A stretch of DNA of 53,394 bases from Halobacteriovoraceae bacterium (lineage in GTDB: Bacteria; Bdellovibrionota; Bacteriovoracia; Bacteriovoracales; Bacteriovoracaceae). The stretch spans positions 1-53,394 of the forward strand of contig JACKAK010000014.1 in assembly GCA_020635115.1 (NCBI GenBank), written 5' to 3'. Below are positions 1-8,775 of the stretch, in pieces. The notes under the pieces were generated by a model, which was not told where the DNA came from, did not search any database, and saw only the letters and a list, made by a program, of their open reading frames with translations. A program made the translations under genes and the position numbers. The stretch's first letter is position 1, and each line of letters begins with the position of its first letter.

Positions 1-1371
1 TTCTTCAAGCGTTTTTCAGAGCCACTTTATATTGGAGAATTTAATCCTCAGGCAAAGGCACCTAAAATTATGGTCGACGTTAATACCGCTGTGAAAGAAG
101 AGTTTACAAATAATGGGAGATACTTGTTTGTATCGCCTTTTGTTATAGAAGGTATTGTTAAAGATACTGCAGATTATGACGCGAGAACATTTTTATCAGG
201 GGCCACAAATGCTCTACTTGACAAGTGGGCCTCTTATGAAGGGACAAGTAACTCAGCAAAAATTATAGCGCCACTACTTAAAAATAAAAGGAAATCTGAC
301 TATGATGTAAATGCCGGTTTGAAATATGTTAACAGAAATGACGGCTCCGAGTCTATGCTTAAAAATTTAGTGGAAAAAACATCTGAAACATTAAGTGTTG
401 AAAGTACTGAAGGGAGATTAAGGTTACTTGAATATATCGTAGATTCATTGCGTTTTAATATATTTAATGCACTCTATGAAGGAATAAGTATAAGCACAGA
501 TATCGTAGGGAATGAAATTCTCCAAAAGAATATATATGCACCTGCACTTGAAGGAATTTATGAACATATTACTAATCGAGAATATCTTCCAATCACTGAA
601 TTAATGATTGAGGCCTCACAATTTGGTTTAGAAGGTGCGAGTGAAAAAAAATATTTTAAAGAATATCTTCAAAATTTTTCTTCTGTAAGGGAACAATATT
701 TTCCTGAAGGTATATTTGTTATTCCTGAACAAGACTATCTTCAGCAAATTACGAACCTTGATTATCAACCTGTTCATCAACGAACTCGTGCTGATGTCAT
801 TAATGAATATAAAGCAATGATGGATCAACGTATAAGAAAATTTGCGAATTATTTACTCAGAATTAGTGATGAAAAAGGGTTTAACTTTGAAAAATGGTTG
901 AAGGAATTACCTACTTATACAACTGACTCTATAGCTTACAAGTATAACGAATTTAAGAAGGCCATCACTGCAGATTATGTTCAATTTAGTAGAGATATTA
1001 AAAAAACAGATTTACAAGAAAATCGAAAAGGAATCGAATATCAGCTAACAACAACTGAAGAAATGTCAACCTTCTTGTATATTCTAGATAAATCACTATC
1101 ACATCTTAAATGGGCCAATTATATTAATATTGTTTCAAGTATTATTACAAATGCTACTGGTGATATGAGTATTGGGCATAATGTTTCTTTAAAAGATTTT
1201 CTTTTTAAAGATAAGAAAACATTATTTTCACCAGTTGCACATGAATCACTTGAAAATAGAATCCAGGCCGTGAGCTTATTTGAATATGATCTTCAAAAGA
1301 TTAAAAAACTAGAAATTACAAAAAAGTTGTTTGAAAAATGTGAAAAAGTTTTAAGAGGAGGGAATGATTAA
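1..1371 (+). CDS. Unknown protein, 5'-truncated by the window edge
   Basis: The frame is open from base 1 and there is no start with a ribosome binding site in the first 70 bases, so the true start lies upstream; at least 456 residues are present. The visible part is mostly charged and helical-looking, with no signal peptide, membrane segment, P-loop or metal motif that I can see. Its stop shares one base with the start of the SpoVR-YeaH fusion (TAATG), so the two are translationally coupled and probably work together. SpoVR and YeaH proteins are classically linked to the kinase PrkA/YeaG; I compared this sequence from memory with the C-terminal part of PrkA and saw no convincing match. Function unknown. 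Confidence 0.8.
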   Translation, partial: FFKRFSEPLYIGEFNPQAKAPKIMVDVNTAVKEEFTNNGRYLFVSPFVIEGIVKDTADYDARTFLSGATNALLDKWASYEGTSNSAKIIAPLLKNKRKSDYDVNAGLKYVNRNDGSESMLKNLVEKTSETLSVESTEGRLRLLEYIVDSLRFNIFNALYEGISISTDIVGNEILQKNIYAPALEGIYEHITNREYLPITELMIEASQFGLEGASEKKYFKEYLQNFSSVREQYFPEGIFVIPEQDYLQQITNLDYQPVHQRTRADVINEYKAMMDQRIRKFANYLLRISDEKGFNFEKWLKELPTYTTDSIAYKYNEFKKAITADYVQFSRDIKKTDLQENRKGIEYQLTTTEEMSTFLYILDKSLSHLKWANYINIVSSIITNATGDMSIGHNVSLKDFLFKDKKTLFSPVAHESLENRIQAVSLFEYDLQKIKKLEITKKLFEKCEKVLRGGND

Positions 1372-4300
1372 TGAAAAAATTATTATACATAAGTATTTTA
1401 TCCCTTTTTGTTTTTAACAATTCTTTTTGTGAGGATCTAAGCTCAGTCGAAGATTGTGCAAAATATTTTGAACCTGTAAAAGATTTACAGAAAGAACCAG
1501 GGAAAATTAGAATCACTTCCAGCGGTCGAGATGCGAATGTTTTACCTGAACTTGTAAAAGTCTCACATGAAATAGGCCAAATTGCTCATGACCTAGGATA
1601 TTACGTACCACCTCATATGTTGACATTTGTTCCAACAAACATAATTGGAGCTATGATCGCTTCAGTCGGTTATCCATCTCCTCATTGGATAGATGGACAC
1701 AAAATAGTAACAGAGGCACCTAAACTAACTGGTGTTATGGAATTTGTAACTGGTGGCAATCCTACTGTAAGATCTGTCTACAAAGATACGACTGATATTT
1801 TTGAACAAATTTCGATTATAGCCCACGTTGCAGGACATAATCACGTGAGTAAGTCTTCTCCTTATATGCGTCTTAGACTAGATGACACGATTAAAGCATC
1901 TTCCCTGTTAGAGAAGGCCATGAGTAAATATAAAGATAAATATGGATCCCAAGAAGTTGACCATTGGTATCAGTATTTAAATTCTGCCAACTATTTACAA
2001 GATATTCTCTTTGGATCATATCATCATGTTGGAGATCTGAAGAAAAAGATTGAACATAAAGAAGTATTTCCAGCAACTAGAAGTGTTTTAAGTGCAATGA
2101 TTGCATCTTTTCCAAAAGACACACCTGCTTGGAAAATCAAAATGGCAGAACTCTTTGAAGAACGTACTCGTTTTTTTGGAGCAAATGGACATTTGCAAGT
2201 TATCAATGAAGGTTGGGCGACATTTTCACAATATCTACTAGTGAAATATCTGGCCGATCCAAAGTATACTTCTTCTCATGCATCTTTGAGATATGCACAA
2301 CTTTTATCTCACGTTGCTATCGATTTACCTGGACAGAGACTTGCTCAAGTGAGTTTAAATAATCCATACTGGTTAGGCCTTCAAGGTTTTTTCGAGCTCT
2401 ACAGAAAGTTTAAACTGACTAACGAAATTTCACCGCTCATCGAAAGTCAAAAAGAGCTCAAAACGCATGAGGAAAAATTAAAAGTTGAATTTGAAATAGA
2501 TAAAAAGTTTGTAGCGTTTGTCACAAATAAATACATTTCAAAATATAATGATGTTAAATGGATAGAAGAAGTTTACGATAATGCTTGGCTAAAGAAGAAA
2601 AAGTTTGTTATCGGACGTCAACTAACAGAAAACGAAATCAAAGAAAGGGGATTATTTGATCCACAAAATCCCAAGGAGTATTTGGTCGTACTTTCTAATG
2701 ATAAAAAAAGAGTTTTAGATAAAGTTAAAGTCCAACTCAAATTAACGAAAAAAATACAACTTCCAGACATCGAATTTATTGATCCAAAATTTAAAGGTAA
2801 CGGCATCCTTCTTCGACATAATCCATTCTTAAATATGCCTTTAGAAATTTCAAGTGCTGTTCAAACCCTTTACGTTTTAACAAAAATAAATTCAAGATCT
2901 GTTTCAATTGAAACAGTTCTTCCTTCCACATGGTTCCCAACTCCTGAGTTACCTTTTTCCATTCCTGAGGGGATTGAAAAATTCACTGAATCAGATTGGC
3001 AGAAATTTCTTAAACAATTTGGTGCAGAAGATAGGGCCAAAATTGAAAAGAGCATAGATTTAAAAATGATTAAATCTATTGCAAAAAAGCAAAAAATGCC
3101 AACAATTCCAGCGCTTATTTCAGTACATACCGATGGACAAGTGGATGCATTTATCATTGAAAAAGAAGTAGAAACAACTGAAGACGAAAATTTGATTGCA
3201 AGTGGATATGTTGATCCACTTGAACAATTTATGGATAAAAAAGTAATTCCTCAGAAAATAAAGATCAATCTCATTAAACTACCTGAAAATTTTACTGAAC
3301 AGCTAAAAAGATTTATCAAAATCTATCAAGATGACCTCTCCATAAATTTTGATCCTAAGTATTGGATTGAATATAAAGAAAAATGGGAATCGATAATGAC
3401 CACAGAAGTTCATTCGACCTCTGTTTCTGATCACAATTTGGCCCCTCAAATTCCCGTTCTACACCATGTCAGTTCCGCTGGGCAGGCGATGTTAGAATTT
3501 GATCAAATGGCAAAAAGAAGAATGGATAATGCGATAAAGAAAATTTTAAGTGGAAAAGCTCCACTCATTATGGGACAAAAAGGGGTGCAAGTTCCTGCAT
3601 TGCCAATCATTCCTCATTTCCATAATGATACATCTGTTTTAAGTCAATTAATGACAAAAATGCCTCCATCTCCAATTGATGGTGAAAAGTGGTTAGCTGG
3701 TCTTGGTCTTAATGAAGATGAAAAAAGAACTTTCCATTGGATTAAAGATCTTAATACGCAGGTAATAGTAATTGATGCTGATCCTGGTACTTTAATTCCA
3801 ATTCCTCCAAAGCAAGAAGGCGAAGGAAAAGGAGAAGGTACGGAAAGTGATGAATCGCAAGAAGGTGAAGAAGAGGGAGAAGGACAACAAGGAGATGGCC
3901 AGGGAGATGGTGATGTCAAAAGTGTTGAAATTCCTTATGAAGCATGGGGACAAATTTTAAAACAAGAACTCAAGCTAAAAAATATTAGAAAGACTTTTGG
4001 AAGGTCACAACGACCAGATACTGAAAGAGACGGAGTCGTTCAACATGATCGTGATCCTATAATATGGGATAAAACTCTAGAAGAGGCCTATATTCTTGGT
4101 ATGGCCAAGTTTGAGGCCGAGGGTATAGAAACATCTGAACTCGACGATATGGACATTGTAGAGGAAGGTCTCTCAAGAATGAGGAGGGAAGAGTATTATA
4201 CTAAAACTCAAAGGCCCATTATGGAGCCAGACTTTGATGCTGTCGTTGTCTTCGCTGTCGACATGTCGGCATCGATGGCCAATGTTCTCTTTCAGGCCAA

Positions 4301-4757
4301 GAAATTTGTAAGAAATGTGGTTGCACTTCTTAGGGCCAATTATAAGAATATTGATGTTAGGTTTGTCGCATTTTCTTCAGAGGCAGTGGAGCTTCCTGAA
4401 AGAAAGTTTTGGAGTTCGGATTTAGGCTATTCGACAACATATTCAGAAGGTGTAAAAAAATCTCATGAAATTTTAGAGGAATACCCTAGATCTCGCTTTA
4501 ACAAATATTTTTACCTTATTGGTGATGCTGGAAACTTCGCAAGTGATTTTGATAAATATATTGCAAGTTTTGATGAACTTTTAAAGAATGTCGATCATTC
4601 TGGTTTTGTCTATACGGTTGAAGGCTGGGAGGATCCTCAGTTTCTTAAATTAGTTCAAGATTATGGCCAAGGTAAGGATAATTATGACTATACAGAAATT
4701 GATTCAAACGACGCATCTATATTAAGAGCTTTACGAGATTTATTTTCAGAGGAATAG
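1371..4757 (+). CDS. Exported SpoVR-YeaH (DUF444 VWA) fusion protein
   Basis: 1128 residues. The N-terminus is a signal peptide (MKK followed by a hydrophobic run to about residue 20), with no good lipobox. Residues about 40-360 carry SpoVR-family signatures: AHVAGHNH near 151-158 and NEGWATF near 280-286. A long unknown middle follows, then an acidic Gly/Glu-rich linker at about 813-849. The C-terminal 170 residues match the YeaH/DUF444 VWA domain, with an intact MIDAS motif DMSAS near 964-968. SpoVR and YeaH are normally separate cytoplasmic proteins, about 500 and 430 residues long, associated with PrkA kinase and stress or sporulation physiology. Here they are one exported chain. A strong AGGAGG lies 9 bases before the start. 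The domain calls are firm; the role is unknown. Confidence 0.88.
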   Translation: MKKLLYISILSLFVFNNSFCEDLSSVEDCAKYFEPVKDLQKEPGKIRITSSGRDANVLPELVKVSHEIGQIAHDLGYYVPPHMLTFVPTNIIGAMIASVGYPSPHWIDGHKIVTEAPKLTGVMEFVTGGNPTVRSVYKDTTDIFEQISIIAHVAGHNHVSKSSPYMRLRLDDTIKASSLLEKAMSKYKDKYGSQEVDHWYQYLNSANYLQDILFGSYHHVGDLKKKIEHKEVFPATRSVLSAMIASFPKDTPAWKIKMAELFEERTRFFGANGHLQVINEGWATFSQYLLVKYLADPKYTSSHASLRYAQLLSHVAIDLPGQRLAQVSLNNPYWLGLQGFFELYRKFKLTNEISPLIESQKELKTHEEKLKVEFEIDKKFVAFVTNKYISKYNDVKWIEEVYDNAWLKKKKFVIGRQLTENEIKERGLFDPQNPKEYLVVLSNDKKRVLDKVKVQLKLTKKIQLPDIEFIDPKFKGNGILLRHNPFLNMPLEISSAVQTLYVLTKINSRSVSIETVLPSTWFPTPELPFSIPEGIEKFTESDWQKFLKQFGAEDRAKIEKSIDLKMIKSIAKKQKMPTIPALISVHTDGQVDAFIIEKEVETTEDENLIASGYVDPLEQFMDKKVIPQKIKINLIKLPENFTEQLKRFIKIYQDDLSINFDPKYWIEYKEKWESIMTTEVHSTSVSDHNLAPQIPVLHHVSSAGQAMLEFDQMAKRRMDNAIKKILSGKAPLIMGQKGVQVPALPIIPHFHNDTSVLSQLMTKMPPSPIDGEKWLAGLGLNEDEKRTFHWIKDLNTQVIVIDADPGTLIPIPPKQEGEGKGEGTESDESQEGEEEGEGQQGDGQGDGDVKSVEIPYEAWGQILKQELKLKNIRKTFGRSQRPDTERDGVVQHDRDPIIWDKTLEEAYILGMAKFEAEGIETSELDDMDIVEEGLSRMRREEYYTKTQRPIMEPDFDAVVVFAVDMSASMANVLFQAKKFVRNVVALLRANYKNIDVRFVAFSSEAVELPERKFWSSDLGYSTTYSEGVKKSHEILEEYPRSRFNKYFYLIGDAGNFASDFDKYIASFDELLKNVDHSGFVYTVEGWEDPQFLKLVQDYGQGKDNYDYTEIDSNDASILRALRDLFSEE

Positions 4758-4781
4758 TTCTCTGGCCAAATCCCCATTGGC

Positions 4782-4828
4782 AAGAGGAAGGGGTTCAAGG
4801 ATGAGAAAACCTTCCTCTTTTTTTTCTT
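4782..4828 (+). terminator. Rho-independent terminator after the SpoVR-YeaH gene
   Basis: A perfect 10-bp stem, AAGAGGAAGG (4782-4791) with CCTTCCTCTT (4810-4819), has an 18-base loop and runs into a T-rich tract. It sits 25 bases after the upstream stop codon and ends the transcription unit of the first two genes. Confidence 0.85.
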
Positions 4829-4978
4829 TTCAACTTATTGAAATTACAGGGATCAATAGTTTTGGGGAACTTCATGTAGCAAGAAAGAATGGCAGCAATG
4901 AGTATTGTAACTATTTAAATTTTGGTTACAAAACTAAAAATTTTGCCTTCGTCCTGATTGATATTAGAATATATGTAT

Positions 4979-6631
4979 ATGAAAACATACGCCCTTTTGG
5001 CCCCAATTATTTTTCTATGGACTCTGATATCATGCAATAGGATTTTTCAGGAAAGTAAAAGTATCGACCCATCTAATCTACCGGCCTTTCTTGAGACAGT
5101 TGTAGGTAACCCGTTGGTAGACTCATACAAATTTCTTGATGTTGACAAAAATAATAAAATTGAATTTACAGAGGCATATGTTCAAACGATTAAAGCAGCT
5201 AAAGCAATTGATGATCAAGAATTTTCAGAAGAGTTATCACTTATCGATTATGATAATGATCACAAGATTTCAATTTACGAAGTTTTAGAGTTAAAAAAGG
5301 ATATGGCCGAAATATTCCGACTACAAGATGGCGATTATCTCTGTTCAAATCAAGAATCTATAGATGAGTTTTCTGCTTTAACCAGTAATTTCTATTATTT
5401 TGATAATTTGTGGGTGGGAAAAATTATAGAAAAAAAGAAGGAATTTCCTTGTCTTGGAACTAGTTTTAACTTGCTCCTTTTCAGGGCGATTGAGGCCATG
5501 GATAGAAATAGAGATGGATATTTAAGTGACGATGAGTTTGTAGCTCTTTACGGGAATGCTTTAAACTTTGAACAATTTAAGAAATTCTTTTCTCAGATGG
5601 ACTCTTCCATCAACTCTGATACATATTTTAACTTCATGCATGAAATAACTTATCCTGAAGTTTCAAGAAACAATATGTGGCTTTACGATTATACAGGTAT
5701 TTTGAAAAAAACTATTGAAGTTAATAATTTCAATCAGTATAGCGGACTATACGGCCTTACTTACGATTCAGTACGTTTTGGAGATCAGATTGATGATATT
5801 TTAGAAATGATAAAAGCAACTCCCGTTGAAGATTTATCCGATCTTAGTCCAGGAATATTCTCTCATTTTTCAAGGTCGTTTACATTTTTTTTATTTTACA
5901 TGAATACGACTAAGAACTTTATTAAGCAAGACCAAATCTATTTGGATATTTACGAGTATGATGTTTCTGAACATCCAGAACTTGCTCGGTTTGATTTGAA
6001 TCAAGATAAAACTTACAATTTTATTGATAAGCTAGTTATAGATTTTGTTGCACAGGTTGCGTATCTTAACAAGAAGAACGTTTGCACTTATTCTGTTTGG
6101 GGCAGACCTTTTATGCCAATTGATCAGATATGTGCGAAAGAACAATTGAGTGAAACGAAGTTTAAAATAAATATAAAAGAACTTTTTATTAAAGATATTG
6201 TGAATGATGCAAAAAAAGATACAATAAAACTTACATACCAAATGATGGCGTATGGGAGATTTCCGCTTTATCTTGAGTTACTTACAAATAGAACGAAGTA
6301 TTTGGAAAATTTGAGTGAAAGTTCTTTAAATAAAATCATTCAGTCAGATCTAAAATTTGATGAATTCTATAGTCAAGGGCTATATAATATGAATCAGTAT
6401 GCCAGAGATAGACTTACTAAAGAATTTACTAGTTCAAAAGATGTTGTTTTTGATATTGAAACGGCTTGGTTAAAATATTTTCCTGATGATTTGGATGAGT
6501 ATTATTCTCATCAAGATAAAGTTCATAGAAAAATAATCGAAAATGAATATTATATTCAATCTATAACGAACAATTATTTTTCAAATGATCAGTTTTTAGA
6601 ATTCATGAAAACAAGAAATTTACGTGACTGA
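4979..6631 (+). CDS. EF-hand repeat lipoprotein (paralogue A)
   Basis: I choose the ATG at 4979 rather than the in-frame ATG at 4958 because it places a compact signal peptide directly before a lipobox, LISC, with the lipidated Cys at residue 19. The protein has 550 residues. At least four acidic loops look like EF-hand calcium sites: near residue 54 (DVDKNNKIEF), near 90 (DYDNDHKISI), near 175 (DRNRDGYLSDDEF) and near 338 (DLNQDKTYNF). Order, spacing and the motif LYGN after the third loop match the minus-strand lipoprotein at 9849-11471, so the two are paralogues. Expected to be membrane-anchored and to bind calcium; no catalytic motif is visible. No strong ribosome binding site precedes the start. 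Confidence 0.85.
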   Translation: MKTYALLAPIIFLWTLISCNRIFQESKSIDPSNLPAFLETVVGNPLVDSYKFLDVDKNNKIEFTEAYVQTIKAAKAIDDQEFSEELSLIDYDNDHKISIYEVLELKKDMAEIFRLQDGDYLCSNQESIDEFSALTSNFYYFDNLWVGKIIEKKKEFPCLGTSFNLLLFRAIEAMDRNRDGYLSDDEFVALYGNALNFEQFKKFFSQMDSSINSDTYFNFMHEITYPEVSRNNMWLYDYTGILKKTIEVNNFNQYSGLYGLTYDSVRFGDQIDDILEMIKATPVEDLSDLSPGIFSHFSRSFTFFLFYMNTTKNFIKQDQIYLDIYEYDVSEHPELARFDLNQDKTYNFIDKLVIDFVAQVAYLNKKNVCTYSVWGRPFMPIDQICAKEQLSETKFKINIKELFIKDIVNDAKKDTIKLTYQMMAYGRFPLYLELLTNRTKYLENLSESSLNKIIQSDLKFDEFYSQGLYNMNQYARDRLTKEFTSSKDVVFDIETAWLKYFPDDLDEYYSHQDKVHRKIIENEYYIQSITNNYFSNDQFLEFMKTRNLRD

Positions 6632-6647
6632 AATCTATTGATCTAGG

Positions 6648-6688
6648 AGTGTTAAAGTTTACTTTTTGCATTGGGCCCTTTTAACACT
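6648..6688. repeat. Inverted repeat between convergent genes
   Basis: AGTGTTAAA (6648-6656) pairs perfectly with TTTAACACT (6680-6688) across a 23-base loop containing GGGCCC. It lies between the convergent EF-hand lipoprotein gene and the small minus-strand gene. There is no T tract on either side, so it could be a weak bidirectional terminator or only an RNA processing structure. Confidence 0.4.
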
Positions 6689-6770
6689 GTCCTATCCCAA
6701 GCGACTGATTTCTTCTTTGGTGACTGCTGAGTGCAGCTGACCTATTACTTAGTCTAGCGTTTTCTAGAAA

Positions 6771-7208
6771 CTATTGATTCAAGAGTGCTTCTGCTTTTAA
6801 GAAAAGTTCAATATTCTCTCTAGAGATTTTATAAAAGAAACTGAGATTTCGAAATGTCTCCTCTGTCCAAACAGGGATGTAATCTTCCCAATCTTCAGTT
6901 TTGAAGAATACATCAAGAAAATGGCCAGAAGAATCTACAAGATCATCAAGAATTTTTTGAGGATTCGAATTTTCTTCTAAATTAACTGAGTAGATAAGAG
7001 TAGTAGGGTTTAAATGCGTATTTGACTTTGAATGAATTCCAATCGTTAGTATCAGTTCATCTGGATAGGTTTCTCCATAAACGAAAAAACTACTATCTTT
7101 TATTTCTAACTCTTTTGCATAAGTTGAAGCTAAAAGTTTTGATAATTTATCTCGCCACTCATTAGGGAGCATTATAGGCATTTCGGCCTGGTCTTTTCTG
7201 CATAGCAT
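6771..7208 (-). CDS. Small cytoplasmic protein of unknown function
   Basis: 145 residues with no signal peptide or membrane segment. On its own strand AGAGG lies about 6 bases before the ATG, supporting this start. The composition is that of a folded soluble protein (a mixed alpha/beta pattern, with aromatic residues near FFKTEDWEDYIPVW). I do not recognise the family. It is divergent from the thiolase operon, with about 70 bases between the starts, so the two probably share a promoter region. Confidence 0.75.
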   Translation of the reverse strand: MLCRKDQAEMPIMLPNEWRDKLSKLLASTYAKELEIKDSSFFVYGETYPDELILTIGIHSKSNTHLNPTTLIYSVNLEENSNPQKILDDLVDSSGHFLDVFFKTEDWEDYIPVWTEETFRNLSFFYKISRENIELFLKAEALLNQ

Positions 7209-7276
7209 TTCTTACCTCTTTGAATCTTTTGCGGCGTCACTCTACACTAAAAGGACAGCGCTTTCAAGGTGACAAT

Positions 7277-7594
7277 ATGCATAAAAATAGAATTAAATTT
7301 ATCCTGGGCCCTATGCTGAAAAATACACAATCACGTGATTTTCTTGATTTAGATGTAATTGGATTAGGTCAAGACTCTATCGTAATTAAGGCGCGCCAAA
7401 ATGATGATGAATTCCTTACCCATTCACAAGTCATAATTATGCTTAATTCTGGAGATTATTGGCATAATTTCCCCTGTAAACTTTCGAATCTTTTGAATGT
7501 TGAAGAAAAAGAAGATAAAGTGAGCTGCTTTACTTACCAAGTGGAGACTCTTGAATTAGATAAATTTCAAGAGATATTTAATCAAATAGCTTAG
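7277..7594 (+). CDS. Small protein of unknown function ahead of thiolase
   Basis: The ATG at 7277 is preceded by AAGGTGA at a good distance, so I prefer it to a TTG start at 7220. The product has 105 residues, without signal peptide or membrane helix. The core reads as alternating strands (DLDVIGLGQDSIVIKAR and a later VIIMLNSGDYW), which could be a small beta-barrel of PilZ-like or similar type, but no PilZ signature is present. The stop is 10 bases before the thiolase start, so it is the first gene of a three-gene operon. Function unknown. Confidence 0.7.
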   Translation: MHKNRIKFILGPMLKNTQSRDFLDLDVIGLGQDSIVIKARQNDDEFLTHSQVIIMLNSGDYWHNFPCKLSNLLNVEEKEDKVSCFTYQVETLELDKFQEIFNQIA

Positions 7595-7604
7595 AGAGGT
7601 AGTG

Positions 7605-8765
7605 ATGTCAGTTTACCTATTATCTGGGGCCAGAACCCCAAGTGGACAATTTTTAGGGTCTCTTTCAACAGTCTCTGCACCAGAGCTTGGAGCAGTGGCC
7701 ATAAAATCTGCAATTGAAAAGGCCGGAGTTGAAGGAAGCAATGTAGACGAAGTTTTTATGGGAAATGTCATAACCGCCGGAGTAGGACAAGCTCCAGCAA
7801 GACAGGCAACTATTTTTGCAGGACTACCCGAGAGCGTGGGGGCAACAACAGTAAATAAGGTTTGCGGATCGGGTTTACAGAGCATTATTCTCGCGGCCCA
7901 ATCGATAAAGGCAGGAGATAATTCTCTCGTTGTCGCTGGAGGGATGGAAAGTATGTCTTTAGCACCTCATTTATTACCAAATAGTCGCACTGGAATTAAA
8001 TTTGGAAATGGGCAGTTAAAAGATTCTATGCAATGGGATGGATTGTGGGACGTCTATAGTGATCGCCCTATGGGAAATTGTGCTGAAGAATGCGTAAATA
8101 AGTTTAAATTTACAAGAGAACAACAAGATGAGTTCTCCATAGAATCATTTAAACGCGCTCAAAATGCAATGAATGCTGGATATTTTACCGATGAAATAGC
8201 TCCTGTTACCGTGAAAGGCCGTAAAGGAAATATTGAAGTAGCGCAAGACGAAGGCCCTTTCAAAGCAGACTTTGAAAAAATACCCACTTTAAGACCAGCT
8301 TTCGAAAAAAATGGGACAATTACAGCAGCAAATGCCTCTACTATTAATGATGGAGCAGCAGCGGTAATTGTAGCAGGTGAGAAATATAAGGAAAAAGCAG
8401 AGTTTAAAATACTTTCATATGCTAAGCATGCTCAAGATCCGACATGGTTCACTACTGCACCTGTGATGGCCATGAAAAAAGCACTTCAGAAGGCCAATCT
8501 AACACCCGACCAAATTGATCTTTATGAAATTAATGAGGCCTTTGCCGTGGTGGCCATGGCCGCAATAAAAGAGTTAGAATTAAACCATAACAAAGTGAAT
8601 ATCTATGGTGGAGCTGTAAGTTTAGGACACCCCATTGGATGTTCAGGAACACGAATTATCGTGACCTTGATGAATGCTTTAAAAAGAACGTCTGGACGCT
8701 ATGGTATGGGTTCAATATGCATAGGTGGAGGAGAGGCGTTGGCAATTATTATTGAAAGGATATAA
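7605..8765 (+). CDS. Thiolase (acetyl-CoA C-acetyltransferase type)
   Basis: 386 residues, the usual thiolase length. AGAGAGG at 7593-7599 selects the ATG at 7605. The nucleophilic cysteine is in NKVCGSGLQS near residue 87. The second catalytic regions are NEAFAV near 310 and GHPIGCSGTR near 342, the latter carrying the acid/base cysteine. The enzyme condenses two acetyl-CoA molecules or thiolytically cleaves 3-ketoacyl-CoA in the cytoplasm. The sequence resembles biosynthetic/degradative acetoacetyl-CoA thiolases (AtoB/PhaA type), but I cannot separate these by reading. With the two acyl-CoA dehydrogenases at 34865-37140 it suggests use of fatty or branched-chain acids. No other beta-oxidation gene is adjacent. 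Confidence 0.93.
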   Translation: MSVYLLSGARTPSGQFLGSLSTVSAPELGAVAIKSAIEKAGVEGSNVDEVFMGNVITAGVGQAPARQATIFAGLPESVGATTVNKVCGSGLQSIILAAQSIKAGDNSLVVAGGMESMSLAPHLLPNSRTGIKFGNGQLKDSMQWDGLWDVYSDRPMGNCAEECVNKFKFTREQQDEFSIESFKRAQNAMNAGYFTDEIAPVTVKGRKGNIEVAQDEGPFKADFEKIPTLRPAFEKNGTITAANASTINDGAAAVIVAGEKYKEKAEFKILSYAKHAQDPTWFTTAPVMAMKKALQKANLTPDQIDLYEINEAFAVVAMAAIKELELNHNKVNIYGGAVSLGHPIGCSGTRIIVTLMNALKRTSGRYGMGSICIGGGEALAIIIERI

Positions 8766-8775
8766 GGAATTTAAA

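Noticed and set aside
1..1371. Identification of the first gene as the PrkA/YeaG kinase from its context
   Set aside because: No P-loop or PrkA C-terminal motif could be seen; context alone is not enough.
3644..3919. Minus-strand Ser/Pro-rich open frame inside the fusion gene
   Set aside because: It is the antisense of the Gly/Glu-rich linker; low-complexity coding often leaves such open frames.
4958..4978. Upstream ATG for the EF-hand lipoprotein A
   Set aside because: The extra residues precede a normal signal peptide, and no ribosome binding site supports it.
4777..5040. An 87-codon open frame after the SpoVR-YeaH gene
   Set aside because: It runs through the terminator stem and into the next gene in another frame, and its composition is unlike the neighbouring proteins.
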